Origin: Patiria pectinifera
Taxonomy: Eukaryota > Echinodermata > Asteroidea > Valvatida > Asterinidae
DNA length: 64,000 bases
Reading direction: 5' to 3'
Assembly (NCBI GenBank): GCA_029964075.1
Contig: CM057148.1
Coordinates: 30,311,916 to 30,375,915 of the forward strand
Shown: one piece after another, positions 11,667-23,583 of the stretch
Position numbering within the stretch: the first letter of the stretch is position 1
Layout: every line of letters begins with the position of its first letter
Translations under genes and position numbers: made by a program
Notes under the pieces: generated by a model
What the model saw: the letters and a program-made list of their open reading frames with translations, nothing else
Database searches by the model: none
Told to the model about the DNA's origin: nothing

Positions 11667-11858
11667 GGAATTTTAAACACAAACACCGTTTTAAAGTTCT
11701 GTTCATGGATCACTAAAAAAAGGTGTGCGTTCTTTCAGCAAAACGAAAACAATTCGCACACACCCCTATGTGATTTGTTTTGTTTTGCTGAAAGAACACT
11801 GAACTTTTTTTGCGATCTGTGGACAGAACCTTAAAACGGTGGTTGTGTTTCAAATTCC
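11667..11858. repeat. 192-bp foldback element
   Basis: The left arm begins GGAATTTTAAACAC and the right arm ends with a near reverse complement at 11858. The inner arms (GTTCTTTCAGCAAAACGAAA at about 11729 and its complement at about 11774-11798) pair around a short loop. It is probably a small non-autonomous DNA transposon. Confidence 0.6.
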
Positions 11859-12492
11859 GAAACTTGAAAAGTACAGGAGTGATTGGAATGATTCTTGTAC
11901 TACAACAAAGTTTATGAATTGGGCTTTTATATCCTAGATTTTGAAAGTGCTGCATGCAGAACTTCACTAAAACAATAGTCCCGATATTTGGGTTTCGTTG
12001 TTGTTGTTTTTTTTACTCACCCTGTGCATGGGAGAACAAACATTTTGGTCGAATAATATGAAGCACGTTTTTCATGTTAAACTACTGTTGATTGAGAACG
12101 TATAAAGAACTGAAAATTTGCAGTTTGCACTGTTAGGCCAAAAAAACAATATTCGATCTCTGGCCGGAAAAGTTCCGGAATTGACGCGGCGACACGGCTT
12201 TTTTTTCTTCAAGCTTGGATTGTACAGACAAGGTGGAGTACCATTTTGCTTTTTTGGTGTCCTCATGTATATTGGTATCCTCATAATTTGTCTTGGTGCT
12301 CTCGATCATTTGCCTTGGTGCAATTTCCCATTCCTTGGTACCCTTTGGTAAAAAAAAAATGAGGAGGTGCGGCAATAGAGGGTGCTGTTGGAGCTACCGC
12401 GGAACATTTTGGGGAAAAAAGAGATTGACGCGCATGATTAAAATCGACGCGCGCGCTGATCAGAGACCGACTAATTTTGTTTGGACTTATTT
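11859..12492. other. Non-coding stretch, nothing recognised
   Basis: AT-rich sequence. Overlapping ORFs at 12072-12375 occupy both strands and have no domain support. Confidence 0.3.
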
Positions 12493-12624
12493 GGGTTGTG
12501 TAAAAATCAAACGGTTGTGTACTTTATGAACCAGCAAAATATTACACAACTTGTGTAAAATATTGCACAGCTTGTTATTTTTTTTTACACAACTGGTTGC
12601 TATAGGTTCACATATTACACAACC
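12493..12624. repeat. Short inverted-repeat element (GGTTGTGTA termini)
   Basis: GGTTGTGTA at 12493 and TTACACAACC ending at 12624 are inverted. Internally, TTACACAACTTGTGTAA pairs with itself and GGTTGTGTACTTTATGAACC pairs imperfectly with GGTTCACATATTACACAACC. Confidence 0.5.
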
Positions 12625-13008
12625 GAAAAAACAGTGTGGAAAGTACAACCAAAATGTTGAGGCAGCCACGAATTGCCAATAAGTTTGAGTGCCTCTCTCC
12701 TTCAATAATCGCTTAATATGGGAATGCGTGCATCGATATGGCAACTAAATGTGCGCATGCGTCTAAAGTAAACTGATGGAGCTCAAGCTATAGCTGCGGT
12801 ATTGTTTGTAGATTGTCACTATTATTAGTAACTTCGTGTTACGAAAGACGTTGTGGTTGATTTGAAGGTTTGTCGCGTGAGTGAATAGACATTTCTTTCA
12901 ACGTCAAGATTGAATACGAATGAAAATCCTCTTAACAAATTAATCGTTGTAAACCACGGGAGGCAGCTGCATTACCTACTTTACTCAAACAGTGCTTTCT
13001 CACCAGAT
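12625..13008 (+). other. Upstream region of gene 1
   Basis: This is sequence before the gene 1 start codon. I see no clear TATA box. The upstream in-frame ATG at 12910 would add 33 residues ahead of an evident signal peptide and is unlikely to be the used start. Confidence 0.3.
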
Positions 13009-13336
13009 ATGAAAGTGTTTCAAGTTATTCTTATCGCCGTGATCTTCTGTGCTGAGTTCTCTATATCAAATGGATCAGCACCAGTCAAATATTCGAGCAA
13101 CTTCGAAGTATCCGGTCACGGCAATGACAATACGGTACCGCGTGCGCAACGCGTCATTTCCTCCTCCGTAGCGGGATCCGAGCATCGTTGCGCCGTGAAA
13201 TGCCTGAAGAACGACCGCTGCTGGCAGTTCTGCTATGTAGCAACCACCGGCCATTGTGTGCTGCAGGATGCCTCCTTAGTCCAAAAGTCTGGAGGGCCGT
13301 CCAAAGTCGACAACTGCACTTATTTCACGAGAAAAG
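13009..13336 (+). CDS. Gene 1 exon 1: signal peptide + PAN/apple domain
   Basis: This exon starts a predicted secreted protein of unknown role. The chosen ATG is followed by a hydrophobic signal peptide (VFQVILIAVIFCAEF) with likely cleavage near SNG. The rest is a PAN/apple domain of about 85 residues: AEHRC-type helix start, CAVKCLKNDRCWQFCY, then HCVLQ and a final NCTYF. PAN/apple domains bind proteins or glycans. The donor GTAGGA follows at 13337 and leaves phase 1. Joined to 35239-35400 and 37201-37475 (both phase 1) the CDS is 765 nt, 254 aa plus stop, giving PAN followed by a Methyltransf_FA domain. The phase agreement and the continuous frame support the model, but the first intron would be about 22 kb and contain two retrotransposons, so missing exons are possible. 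Confidence 0.7.
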
Positions 13337-13387
13337 GTAGGAATTGAAAAAAAAAATCATACACAATGCACCAACTCTTATCCAAAT

Positions 13388-14030
13388 AGCCCATGTCACA
13401 CCTTTGCGTATCCTTATTCCTTATGAGTTCCTTATAATTTTTTTTTTTTAATACGCAGCCGTACGCTCAATTAACGTCGAAATGTTTTGATCACTTTGAC
13501 TTATGTGCGACGCACATCTAGCGTACAAGTAACGAATTCAGCGCATGCGTATGAGTTCCGTATGCAGTGCACAACATTATTTTTCGGGCTGCGAATAGGT
13601 CAGTATGCAGTGCGCATGCCGAGCTTATTCCGGACACACCCGACTTATGCCGACCGCATGCTTGACGCACCTGTCAGCGTATTGCCGCCGCATTTCCGCT
13701 GCTCGCCGTCCAGCGTGCGTTGCATCTGCGCTGCAAGTACGCTATGTATACGTCCAATACAGGCGGCTCATATGCTGACTCGTAACGCACTCGACCGATG
13801 CGGGACCGATGCGCTGCATATTTATAACTTATGACCTGCGTTACAGCGTACGCAGCGTAGTTTTGTGCACCTGCGTACTGGGCCGTACCATGCGTATATC
13901 TGCGTACATAAAACCTACACAAAACGATGGAGATGCATATGAGGTGTGTATTGTGCGTAAGACTGCGTATGAAAAAAGTCAATGCGCAACTCATAAGGAA
14001 TTAAGATACGCAGAAGTGTGACAGGGCCCT
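13388..14030. mobile_element. MITE family M1, copy 1 (about 640 bp)
   Basis: Terminal inverted repeats of about 38 bp: GTCACACCTTTGCGTATCC at the left end and the complement of CCTGTCACACTTCTGCGTA at the right end. The interior is rich in GCGTAC/GTACGC words. A second copy lies at 60681-61378. The flank suggests a 3-4 bp TTA/TTAA target, as in Harbinger-type elements (inference). It sits in intron 1 of gene 1 and encodes no transposase. Confidence 0.8.
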
Positions 14031-17000
14031 TAAGCATTTAGTGTGCGTAGGAGGCAAATATATATTTATTTTGCATTTCGGTCAAGTCATTGGCCGTAAT
14101 GCGTAAAAAAATTTAAAAAAAATCACGTGAACGAATAAACTGTCACACGATTTAGGAGCATGGAGTTGCCTTTTTTTCTCACTCGTGCCTCTGGAGGATT
14201 TTTGTTCTAAAGGGTAAGTTGAGTCTGAGAACCATTCCCTCCCAACTGACGCATGTGCATTACGGTCATCGACTATACTTGGTTGCAGAAAAGAAAAATA
14301 ATGCGCCCTGGAGAATTTCATAAATTGAAAAAAAAGTGACTTTAAGTTGTCCTTGATATTTTGAAACAATTTTTTGTTCGAATTCACCGATTCCTATATT
14401 CAAATTCGTTCAGCAACATCGATCTAGTGTTTAATTTCACCTTTTCCAGGCTCAAATTTAGCCCAAACAAATTCCAGCAATGAACACACATGTTGTTTGG
14501 ACCCGGAGTATTCGATTTTGACCCGTCTACGCCCAACCTTGATGCATAATTGTGTTCATTTTCGTCATACTTCAAAGCGATATTTTTAAAAGCATTTCTT
14601 TATTTGTTTTTTTATCAAGGCTCTTATGCTTTCCGGCACAATCTCTTTCACCGCAGCGTCGTCGTTATGAACATATTATACAATACAAGTCCAGGTCCTA
14701 GCTCTACAGAACGGCTTGGAACTGGTCACGATACGCTGACCACATATCTCAATTACTCTGTAATTATCCCCTCTTTATCGAAAATGGACAATCCAGCTGA
14801 GTCAGCCATTAGCCACCTGGTCGTTAGCCCCGAATAACCTCGAGCTTTGCCGCGCAGTTTGTTGCAGTTAACATCGAGAAACCGCCTGTTTAATTCTGCA
14901 TTTGCCTAAGAGCTTGCTGCAAAAGCTGTACAACATTACCGAGTAAAAGCAGTCCCAGTGTTGGTGTCTAAAACTTGTTTGAATGTTCAAATCATCTGGC
15001 TTGTTTTCACGTTTACGTTTAGGACATGATAAGGCAAAGTAAAACAACAACACATGTTTCTCGTCCCCGCCCACTTTTTTTCTGGAGGCTGCCAGGTATT
15101 TTTTAATTATTTGTTATTTTTGAAAAATGCAGTAAAAAAAAACACCAAAAAATCCAAAAATTCATCGGAATATAAATACCCGCGAAATATGTGACCGATA
15201 CAACGCTAAATGACACTGTAAATATGTTCAGTTCTCTTGTCCAACTTATCGTTCATTTTAAAAGTGTCATTGAACAGTAGAAACACCAACGGTTGCAGGA
15301 AATTTTAAAATGCCAGCCATTTTGAAACAAAACTATAAAAAATAAAGAGCCCCTCTTCCTTCTTTTTTTGAAAAATCCTGACGAGAAATGTTTTGTTATT
15401 TAAACAAGGAAATCTCAATGCACCAAAAAAAATAGCAATAGCAAAAATTTGACAATGGAATGGTTCATCTAATAATCGCACTTATCTGTTTCTTTAAAAT
15501 CTGAGCAAGTAATTAAACCAGCTGGTGCAAGCCCACTGTAACAGATTATCCTAGTACGCAATTAATAAAAAATAATTGATACAGAATACCCTAAACGTTC
15601 GTGTAACAAGCGGGAAAAGAAGTAACCCCTCAAAGTCACATAATATATTTTAAAGATATGGTGTAGCGAGAACGTAGAAAAAGGATTTGAATCTTTCATT
15701 TCCACGACTTCAAAGCTCGGAACTAAAAGGCCTTTTCCTCAGCATTTCACAATTCGTATGCATGTACATAAAGAAGAACGTTGAATAGCCGATACATGTA
15801 AGCGAAGTTTACGGTTGGAGTGCAACAAATAGTATTGTAAGAACAATTACATTCTCTGTTATACCTCCTCTGCCCGCACTGAGCATGTACGTGCACTGCT
15901 ATGCAGAGGTACTCTCTCAAAATCGGAGCCAAAAATGGACTGTAGCGGAGTCGGCGAATTAGCTGTTAATTAGAAGCGGTGTGAAACTGCAACTTACATC
16001 GTACAGAACACATTTTGAGTTTAAACAATAAACTACAGAAGATGAATGAAGTATTCATTAGTGTGAGGCAATTACTAAATTAATTGACCACTAATGAAAG
16101 AGACGAGAATACTAAGGAAATGGCCCAAGGACTAAGACAAGTCTACCCCAAGAATCCAAATTCTGAGAATAAAACTGGCTGGAAATACCCCCTTAAATAA
16201 CAGAGAAATTACAAAAGCGATCTCACACATGTAAATGTAGACGAATCCCCCAATATGACATGTAAGCGGAATGATCGAGACGGAAAAACCATGCTTTCAA
16301 AATGTCCACAAAAACCCTATCAAAATGTACATGAGTCCAAATAAACGACATTAACTTAAGAAATAGCCCCAAAACCCCACAAAACAGTGATCAAACTAGT
16401 ACAGCTTATACATTACATGATCAGAGAAAGATTACTTACAGATTGTGCTGATTAAGGGGATTGAATTACTGGTAAAAACTGTCGAAATTACTGATTTCCT
16501 AGAGTACAACTGTGATGAAAAAGGCCAAAAAAAGAAAAAGAATAGTTCTGCCTCCGGTTACCTAACCGATCCTATATTTTTGGGCAGCGACCCTAAAAAT
16601 TGTATCGGCAATTCAAAAAAAAGAAAAAAAAAAGATTAAATAAATACAATCTTGTTGTCTTTTCTGTCTTCACAAAATACCTCCCAACAACCCTTTTGCG
16701 TCAAAATAATGCTTGTATTTATTTGTTTGCTTACTTACTTACTTTCAAAAGAAACCTCCGTTATTTTTTTACAAATTCGCTTCGCAATATAACTACTTCG
16801 CAATTCGATCTCGCGGTGACTATAATCACGTGCGAATGGAGATCAATGCGTATATAGCTCAATGCGACAACGACTGGTTCCCGCCGCACCGATGAAAATG
16901 ATGAAAATGCGGTAACCAGTCCATAGCTATGCGAACGATATCGCTAGCAGTGCAGGCCGATTGAACTGGTCGGATTCGACATTGTAAAAATGTCAAGAAA

Positions 17001-19326
17001 AAACACTGATGGAGAAAAAACATTTTTGCAAGTTAATTCACAGAATTAATCTAGCTTGTATGTGTATGTATTTTCCGTGTTTAAGAGTGCATTTGGAGTG
17101 ATACTTGCCGCGTGTTTCCCAAAATTGTTGACCGTGAAACCGAGGTCATCAGCGGCCATGCGTAGAAGCTAAAAGTGAGTAAATTTATAGATGATTTTAA
17201 GGGGTATTTTGTTGGGGGGGGGGGTTTGTAATGGATAAATAACATGGGTTCATCACATGTTGTTTTATGGGTACATGTACGTACATTTTATTGATCTGTT
17301 TACTAAGGATTATGCCCTCATATTTAATCATTATTGCTGGTTAAATTAGTGTAATTTGGGGCTTATAATAGCTTATCTAATCCCTCAGTTTGTTAGATAG
17401 TTTAGTTGATACTGGGAAAAATTATTACATGAATCTTAATCCATTTTCATGTGTTTTTCATGTCACCTCAATGTAGGCTCCACTATTTACTATTGTATTA
17501 TTATTTTTTTTTTGTGTGTGGAACCACGGCCTACCACACGGCTTACACAACCTCCATTGCAGTCACGGCTCCCAAAAAGTCTTCATCAGTAAATCCACCT
17601 AACCAGCTCAGCTTCTATCTTCATCATTGTAATTTTGAGAACAATCAGAAATTAAAGAAGAGTAAATCACCAAATCATAGACTCGTCACCAGTCTCCTGT
17701 CCGGCCCTTTCTTTCACCTATCGTTTAAGTTAATTGTCCTTTTGGGGCTTTTACAACTGATATACTAACCAACGGTTCACAAACCAATAATGTCACACAA
17801 ATTGATAGATACTGTATCACTAACCGATAGTGTAGTGCAATTTGAATCCGATAATATCGATCACACGATTCTAGCAATTCTACAACTTACCTCATAGCTA
17901 TAACTTCTCTAAAAGAAGAAAACTCTCTTTTTTTATGTTTATATCAGCGGAAACAAAAAAAAATATACATTTAAAAGAAAATTGAATTATATGACAGCTT
18001 GGGTGTAGGCCTACTTGTTAGGAGGAGAGCCTCTCCTAACCCAAGCAACTCCCAAACCTCCCCAGAGTTTACCCATGATAAAGCTAAATTCCCGAGTGTA
18101 AAGTCTTGATGATGTCATCAAAACGCATTTCTTTTAAATGGCATAGAAGGTTTGTTTGAAAGTTTGTTCTTAGGTAGGTAGGATGTCATTTTTGAAGTGG
18201 ATTCCTATGATCTTAATGACGTCTTTAATTGATTTATATTTTATTCTACTAACAAAATATGATATCAAATGCAAACAAAATTTTCTTCGTTAGTTTTAAA
18301 TCTTGAAAATGAATATGACTCCTGCAAACTGCATTTTGACAGGTGTACCTGAATTAAACAGATCTAAAATAAGCAATGCCGCCTGCCGTTGCAAACTTCA
18401 CCAGTTCTTGTTATAAGATAGAGTTTTGCGTCGGGGTGATATAAATCAAATTAGGTTTTGCCCTTAACCGTCGGTTCACCAGTTCTTCTCAAGTTCTTTT
18501 TTAAGATTTTAGTTCAATCAATTTGCATGTTTAAAATCCCAAATGTATAGCTAGATAACTATTGAACTCGCTTTATCATCTCAATCAAGAAACTTTGTCC
18601 GTACAGGAAATTGAGCATCAAAATGACTGCCCTTAAACAAATTAATAACTGGTAATACGTAAAAGCACTTCGTTCTTTTCACCGAACAGACATTGTGCGC
18701 TACTTTTTTTTGTGGAGATTTTAAGCAATTAAGATAATATGCCATTAGGGGTTATCCCTTCTGAAGAGATGAAATGCTCGTTTCCGTCTTCATTATGATG
18801 ATGAAACAAAGTCAAAAACCTCCTTTTTTTTAAACGCTTTATGATTGGGAACGACGACCTTCCATTTATCTTTGGCAATTCCAGTTTTTAAGGTCCCTAT
18901 AAATAGACCATTGTTCATTGGCAATTTCCAGTTTTTAAGGTCCCTTGAAAAAAAAAAGCAAGCATCTGAGCGAGTTCATTCTTCGAAATGATAAATTTTG
19001 TTTGAAGGGAATATACATCATTTGCTTTTGCTGTAATTTTCAGAAATGGATGGAATTGGGGGGCTGGAAATATATAGCAAATATAGTTACACTGACTTTT
19101 TTCGGTTTTGGGTTCGAAAATGCTAAAAAAACAAAGAAAAACAATCATTTTCCTGTAGTCTGGCTCCCAGACTCCATTTAAGAAAAAACAGAGCAGTTTA
19201 CATACATTGGGGAATTGTAAGGTCAGGGAACCAGTCTAGCTGGCTCGTACCCGTTCATAGGTTTGTAATCGATTGCAAACAAGTGCGATGGTCAATTGGG
19301 GCCAGTATTTGAAAAAAAGCCAGTTT
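14031..19326. other. Long AT-rich intronic stretch of gene 1
   Basis: About 5.3 kb without a supported gene. Short ORFs are unsupported. Noted items: a G10 run at about 17214-17223; a local direct duplication of a 30-bp segment at about 18871-18900 and 18915-18950 (CCAGTTTTTAAGGTCCCT); many poly-A and poly-T runs. Confidence 0.35.
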
Positions 19327-19360
19327 TTTCCAACGCTGATCGGCCGATCAGCGTTGGAAA
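19327..19360. repeat. Perfect 34-bp palindrome
   Basis: TTTCCAACGCTGATCGG at 19327-19343 is followed directly by its exact reverse complement to 19360, with no spacer. Function unknown. Confidence 0.8.
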
Positions 19361-20639
19361 TTGATACAAAAATACCACTTTTCTTGAAAATAACAGTATA
19401 CCAGGTGCCATGATTTTACAGGATGCTTTACACTGTCATTCACTAACAGTCCAGCAAGGTATTTCAAAATGATTTGGTAGTTTTATTTTTTGATGTTTGC
19501 AAATGTTGTATTTTCCCTTTAATGTTCTTTTAGCACATCTCCAGTCTGAACGTTTTGCAAAGCAGGCTCGAAATAAACTGCAAAAAAATCTAAGCGACAC
19601 GACCGTAGCTTTCGTGCCTTTGTTCTGCTTCCAGTTTGATGGCCTTCACAAAAGTTTGATGCCTCACTTAACATATCATTTAATCGACATTGTTTTTGCA
19701 GAATTACATTGCTGGTGTTTATTAGGGAGAGGGTAAGAGGCTAGGGTCACGGTTTTGTTAGGGTTAGGAGAGGGTTATAGCTAGAGGAAATTTTGATCAG
19801 ATGGGGATTATTCCCGTTATTACATCTCCACAATGTCTTGGTGAGTAAAAATGAGATTCTGGGTCAAAATAGGATTATTTTTCCCAAACGTTCAGTCCCA
19901 TAACTTTGAGATTCCAAAGTCTAAATAACACAATAACACAAGAAAAAAATGTAATGAAAAAGGTTGAAAACTCATTCAGGCTCAGCAAGAAAAACAAACT
20001 CGTGCCACACAACTGACATTGTCATTACATTTAAAATAATATTTTATTACTCCGTCTTTGTTTCGTCTAAAATGTCATATTCCAGGATTCCATATTGAGA
20101 CATAGCTAAACAACATCTTAAGTGCCGTTTTAACGCTGGTTGATTTTGTTTCACCAAGAATTATTGAGGTAAAGATCAGACAACAAGGCGGGCAAAGTAT
20201 ATACATGTACTGCTTTTATTAAAATGTCATCTTATGACCCTTTCCTCCTCCTTTTTAGCTATATACATACAAAGGGCTGCTGTTGTTGCGGGTGGTGGTT
20301 GGGGGGGGGAGGCCAAAACCAGGTATATATAAATTCAAACTTCTTTTGCATGAGTACTTACCAAGTACATGGTATTCTTGGCATGTATAAACCTTTATCG
20401 GCTTGAAATTGTTTTGTTGAGCCTCTAGCCATCTATTAAGACACTCTGAGATGATAATGTTCACCAAAATACTTACTGAAGGGATTGTGTTAGACCACAA
20501 CACTCATTCACTATCATACAGGGAACTAATTATATGTATTAAATGGAACAATGGCTGGGTTAAAAAAAAACACCAAGCCCACCCCACCCTAACAAATACA
20601 GAACAAGAAAATAAGGGCAAATCCTCTCCTCCAAACAAA
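19361..20639. other. Non-coding stretch
   Basis: No gene recognised. A short GGGTTAGG-rich patch (about 19735-19775) resembles degenerate telomere-type sequence. Confidence 0.3.
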
Positions 20640-20792
20640 TTGCAGATTCTAAATCTGCCAATGTAACCAATGCAGAAAAAGAACATAGGCGTATAGGCCT
20701 ATGCACCTCTATCGACTTCATTGACAAGTGTATACATACATTTGGCCTTATTTTCAAAATGACTCAAGCAAACTTGGCTTTTTTAAAATTCG

Positions 20793-20954
20793 TTTACAAC
20801 AGCACCTACCAACTCAAGGTCCGTCAGAACCCGTTCGCGTTTCCTGCTTTTAATGGTAATGAGTTTGTAATGGACTTCGCCGTTCAGGCCGATCATGCCG
20901 CAAAGATCGTCTTCTCAACGGATGGCACGGTTGGAGGCATCAGGTACCAACTCG
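20793..20954 (+). pseudogene. Damaged copy of Methyltransf_FA exon A
   Basis: This 162-bp block has the same length as the exon A copies at 35239 and 60258, and encodes the same pattern (TYQL, FAFPAFNGNEFVMDF, STDGT) with a normal GTGAGG donor at 20955. The acceptor position reads CG in place of AG, and the first Cys codon (TGT in the other copies) is TAC (Tyr). An AG at 20767-20768 would give an in-frame extension, so use as an alternative exon cannot be excluded. About 120 bp of the preceding intron also resembles the sequence at 34780-34900, so exon and intron were duplicated together. A gypsy element starts 35 bp after it. Confidence 0.6.
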
Positions 20955-20988
20955 GTGAGGAAGAATGTGCACGTTTGTAATTAATTTA

Positions 20989-21496
20989 TGTGGTGATCTA
21001 CCCTACTATAATTCTAGGGCTCGGGTCCGTCCTTGATTAAACACGGATGAAAGCTGGATACCAATCAATCACTTCTCGATCACTACGGTTTATTACCAAT
21101 CGGATGCTTAGTCATATCATGGAGGTAGGAATAGAAAAAACCCAAACAAAACCCCCAGGGTCAGTCAGTCCCAAATGTTAGGATGTTTTAACGCATGTAC
21201 ATGTACATGAAGTGGTGTACATTCTGTATTCCTGGAACTTTAGTCCCCCGAAATTGTATCATTCTGTCTCATTTCAGGAAGCAGGGTTGTCATTCCTGAG
21301 TTCCTGACATTAGCGTACAGCATTCTCCTCCATGTGTCCGAATTTCTCATCGATCGCCCACTCGAGCTCTCCGCAAAATTATTTCTCATTGAGGGAAAGT
21401 CCCTCCGCACGCAATCGCGGTGCCATAGAGAAAAAAGCTCTCACGATAAACACACCATACACGATGGCGGTGTCCTATTATATCGGGACTCCCACA
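20989..21496 (-). repeat. 3' LTR of the SGNH-carrying gypsy element
   Basis: It begins (plus strand) TGTGGTGATCTACC and ends GGACTCCCACA. It is about 95 per cent identical by eye to 27793-28301. Both contain a direct ACATGTACATGTACATG patch. Confidence 0.88.
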
Positions 21497-21878
21497 ACTT
21501 CCCTGCTTTTATGCCATGCGACCCGAATGGCACGTACATAAGCATCATAATGACCCAAGGAGATATGCACATCAGTTTACATTAGTTACAATCAATAACC
21601 TTTAAAACCAGCAATGGGGGTAAAAGATATCTTCAACAATCTGAACGTTTGAGTTTAGGATACTCGGGCCAGCCCCTGTGGTCACATTTGTAATTAAAAG
21701 TAAGCTCAAATGAAAAGCTATAGAAACTCTCTCTCTGTTCCTTTCAAGTGAAAACACATAATTTAAAGGTACACATCAGTCCTTACTATATATTAAACAA
21801 AACTGGTGTCTAAAAGAAATGACAATGAGGTACATCGATATAATAGAATGCTATCTGAGTTTAGTCAACTCTCATCAT

Positions 21879-22582
21879 TTAGGTTGATCGAGATTTAGTT
21901 CTCAAAACTACCTCTTTTAATCCTCGGCAATATTTCTGCATGCCTTCCTCGGTCAGGTGACAACCATCGACGAGAAATTTCGGAAAATTAATCCGTCGTT
22001 GGGTATAAAGAAACGCCTGTGGGTACTTCTCTCTAATAATATGACTCATCTGAATGTTGTAATTTCTAGCTCGACGATTAAATATAGAGAGAGAGACCTG
22101 ACCCGCTCTGTCAATGCGCGATCTCTGTATCACCGTTAGTAATTTGATGTGGCGGGGTGCATTACCCCCCCCCCCTTCAACAAGAGGTCTAGAAACTTAC
22201 AAGTTTGTTGCACTACTACCTCTGGAGTACCCTCTGGTGCACAGAGGTCGTTGGTCCCCAAATCTAATATCAACACATCAATTGGCCGAGGAACCAGCTT
22301 CTGTGTATAGTTGTCTTGATTTGCAAATATGCGATCAAATGACAAACCAGGATGACCTTCAATGTAAATACTACATGGCTCATCTGGAGACAGGTCAAGC
22401 ATTTCCTTGATTGATTGTCTCGTATCTCGAGACCTTCTTAGCAATCTAGCAGGAAAAGAGTGTCCATGCATGAAAATGTGCCGAAAACCTCCAGCAGCCA
22501 TAGTTAACGCACAAAAGCTGACAACTAGCAATCTATAATACAATATATCAAATATAAACAGCAGAATATCAGAGGCGTTCAA
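21879..22582 (-). pseudogene. SGNH/GDSL-hydrolase-like third ORF of the gypsy element
   Basis: The ORF starts at 22582 with a hydrophobic stretch (ILLFIF...LLVVSF), possibly a signal or anchor. A second in-frame ATG (about 22503) gives a soluble start, MAAGGF. The SGNH blocks are in order: GHSF (nucleophile Ser, block I), an IYIEGHPG strand, DLGTNDL (block III Asn), then, after a frame change, VDGCHLT (block V Asp and His) and a C-terminal KYCRGL helix. The frame change coincides with an 11-base C run (22165-22175), so it may be a homopolymer slip. SGNH hydrolases cleave ester bonds; the substrate is unknown. Esterase domains are known from ORF1 of some non-LTR elements, but one in the env-like place of a Ty3/gypsy element is unusual. 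Family call rests on motifs only. Confidence 0.65.
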
Positions 22583-22635
22583 TCTTACTCCTTAACTCTT
22601 ACAAACAGAGTATAACTATAGATAAAACAGAATAC

Positions 22636-22766
22636 GTCTTAGTAGAACAATATAAAACTTTGGACTTCTAGTCTTAGTAAAACAATAGAAAACTTTGGAC
22701 TTCTCGTCTTAGTAGAACAATAGAAAACTTTGGACTTCTCGTCTTAGTAGAACAATAGAAAACTAT
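22636..22766. repeat. 35-bp tandem repeat inside the gypsy element
   Basis: About 3.7 copies of GTCTTAGTAGAACAATAGAA plus 15 further bases, in head-to-tail array just upstream (minus sense) of the SGNH ORF. It could act as a regulatory or RNA-level element, but this is only inference. Confidence 0.8.
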
Positions 22767-23583
22767 GGTTTAAATAGAAATGGCTAGCACACCATAGAAC
22801 ATCCGTTGGCTTCGTTGCAGTTGAGGTACAAGGTGGAACTAGTCCATATCCCACATGGGTGTCCTCGACCTCTACTCCACGAACCACCAATCCTACAATG
22901 AAAATAAGCGTCGTGAATGAGATAAACCTGTAAATATATCTTTACGTTGCAATTTTATATAAATAAACTTAGTCTGGTGAATAAACATATTAGTATCCAC
23001 ACATGGCAATCCTTCTACGACTACAGCCTTCCACCCTTTTCAACTCGGCAGCAGCCTTGCACATCAGGCGCAGGAAGATAGCGCACGGGGCGTGCCCGAT
23101 AAAAAGTCCAAACAAGTGGCCACGAGTCATTCTTTACCGTAGAACTTTGCATTAATTACTATGAAACACAAAGCTGGCTGGTCAAACCATGTCCTATTAC
23201 TCAACTCGACCGTGAAGCAAAATCATCGCTAATCAAGTAATTGCATTCAATAATTTCCCATAGGACAACAGTACCAGCCATCCAACAAACACACTAGCAC
23301 CAACTCAAACCACAAATCCTTAATATGTAATTAGACCATGTAATTTTAATGTATGAACAGTTGCAACAGCACAATCATTTGTGTCGAACAGGGCACGCAG
23401 CGGTTACGACAGAAAAGGAACAATAATAAATCACGTAATGCTTTCACGTTTTCTGCCCCTAATTAGTAATCTCAGAACTTTACAGTTATTATAAAACATG
23501 GACAATACAAAAGAACATAGGGTACCAGGCTGGTCAAACCATAACCTTTACAGGTGTACCAGGTCCCCCATGGCGTCACTCCT
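22767..23583 (-). other. Gap where integrase would be expected
   Basis: Between the RNase H remnant and the tandem repeat, no frame on the minus strand shows an HHCC finger or a D,D35E core. The direct repeat 'GCTGGTCAAACCAT' occurs at about 23175 and 23531. The stretch looks non-coding. Confidence 0.5.

Noticed and set aside
12910..13008. Upstream ATG extending gene 1 by 33 residues
   Set aside because: The extension precedes a clear signal peptide at 13009 and is not hydrophobic at its start.
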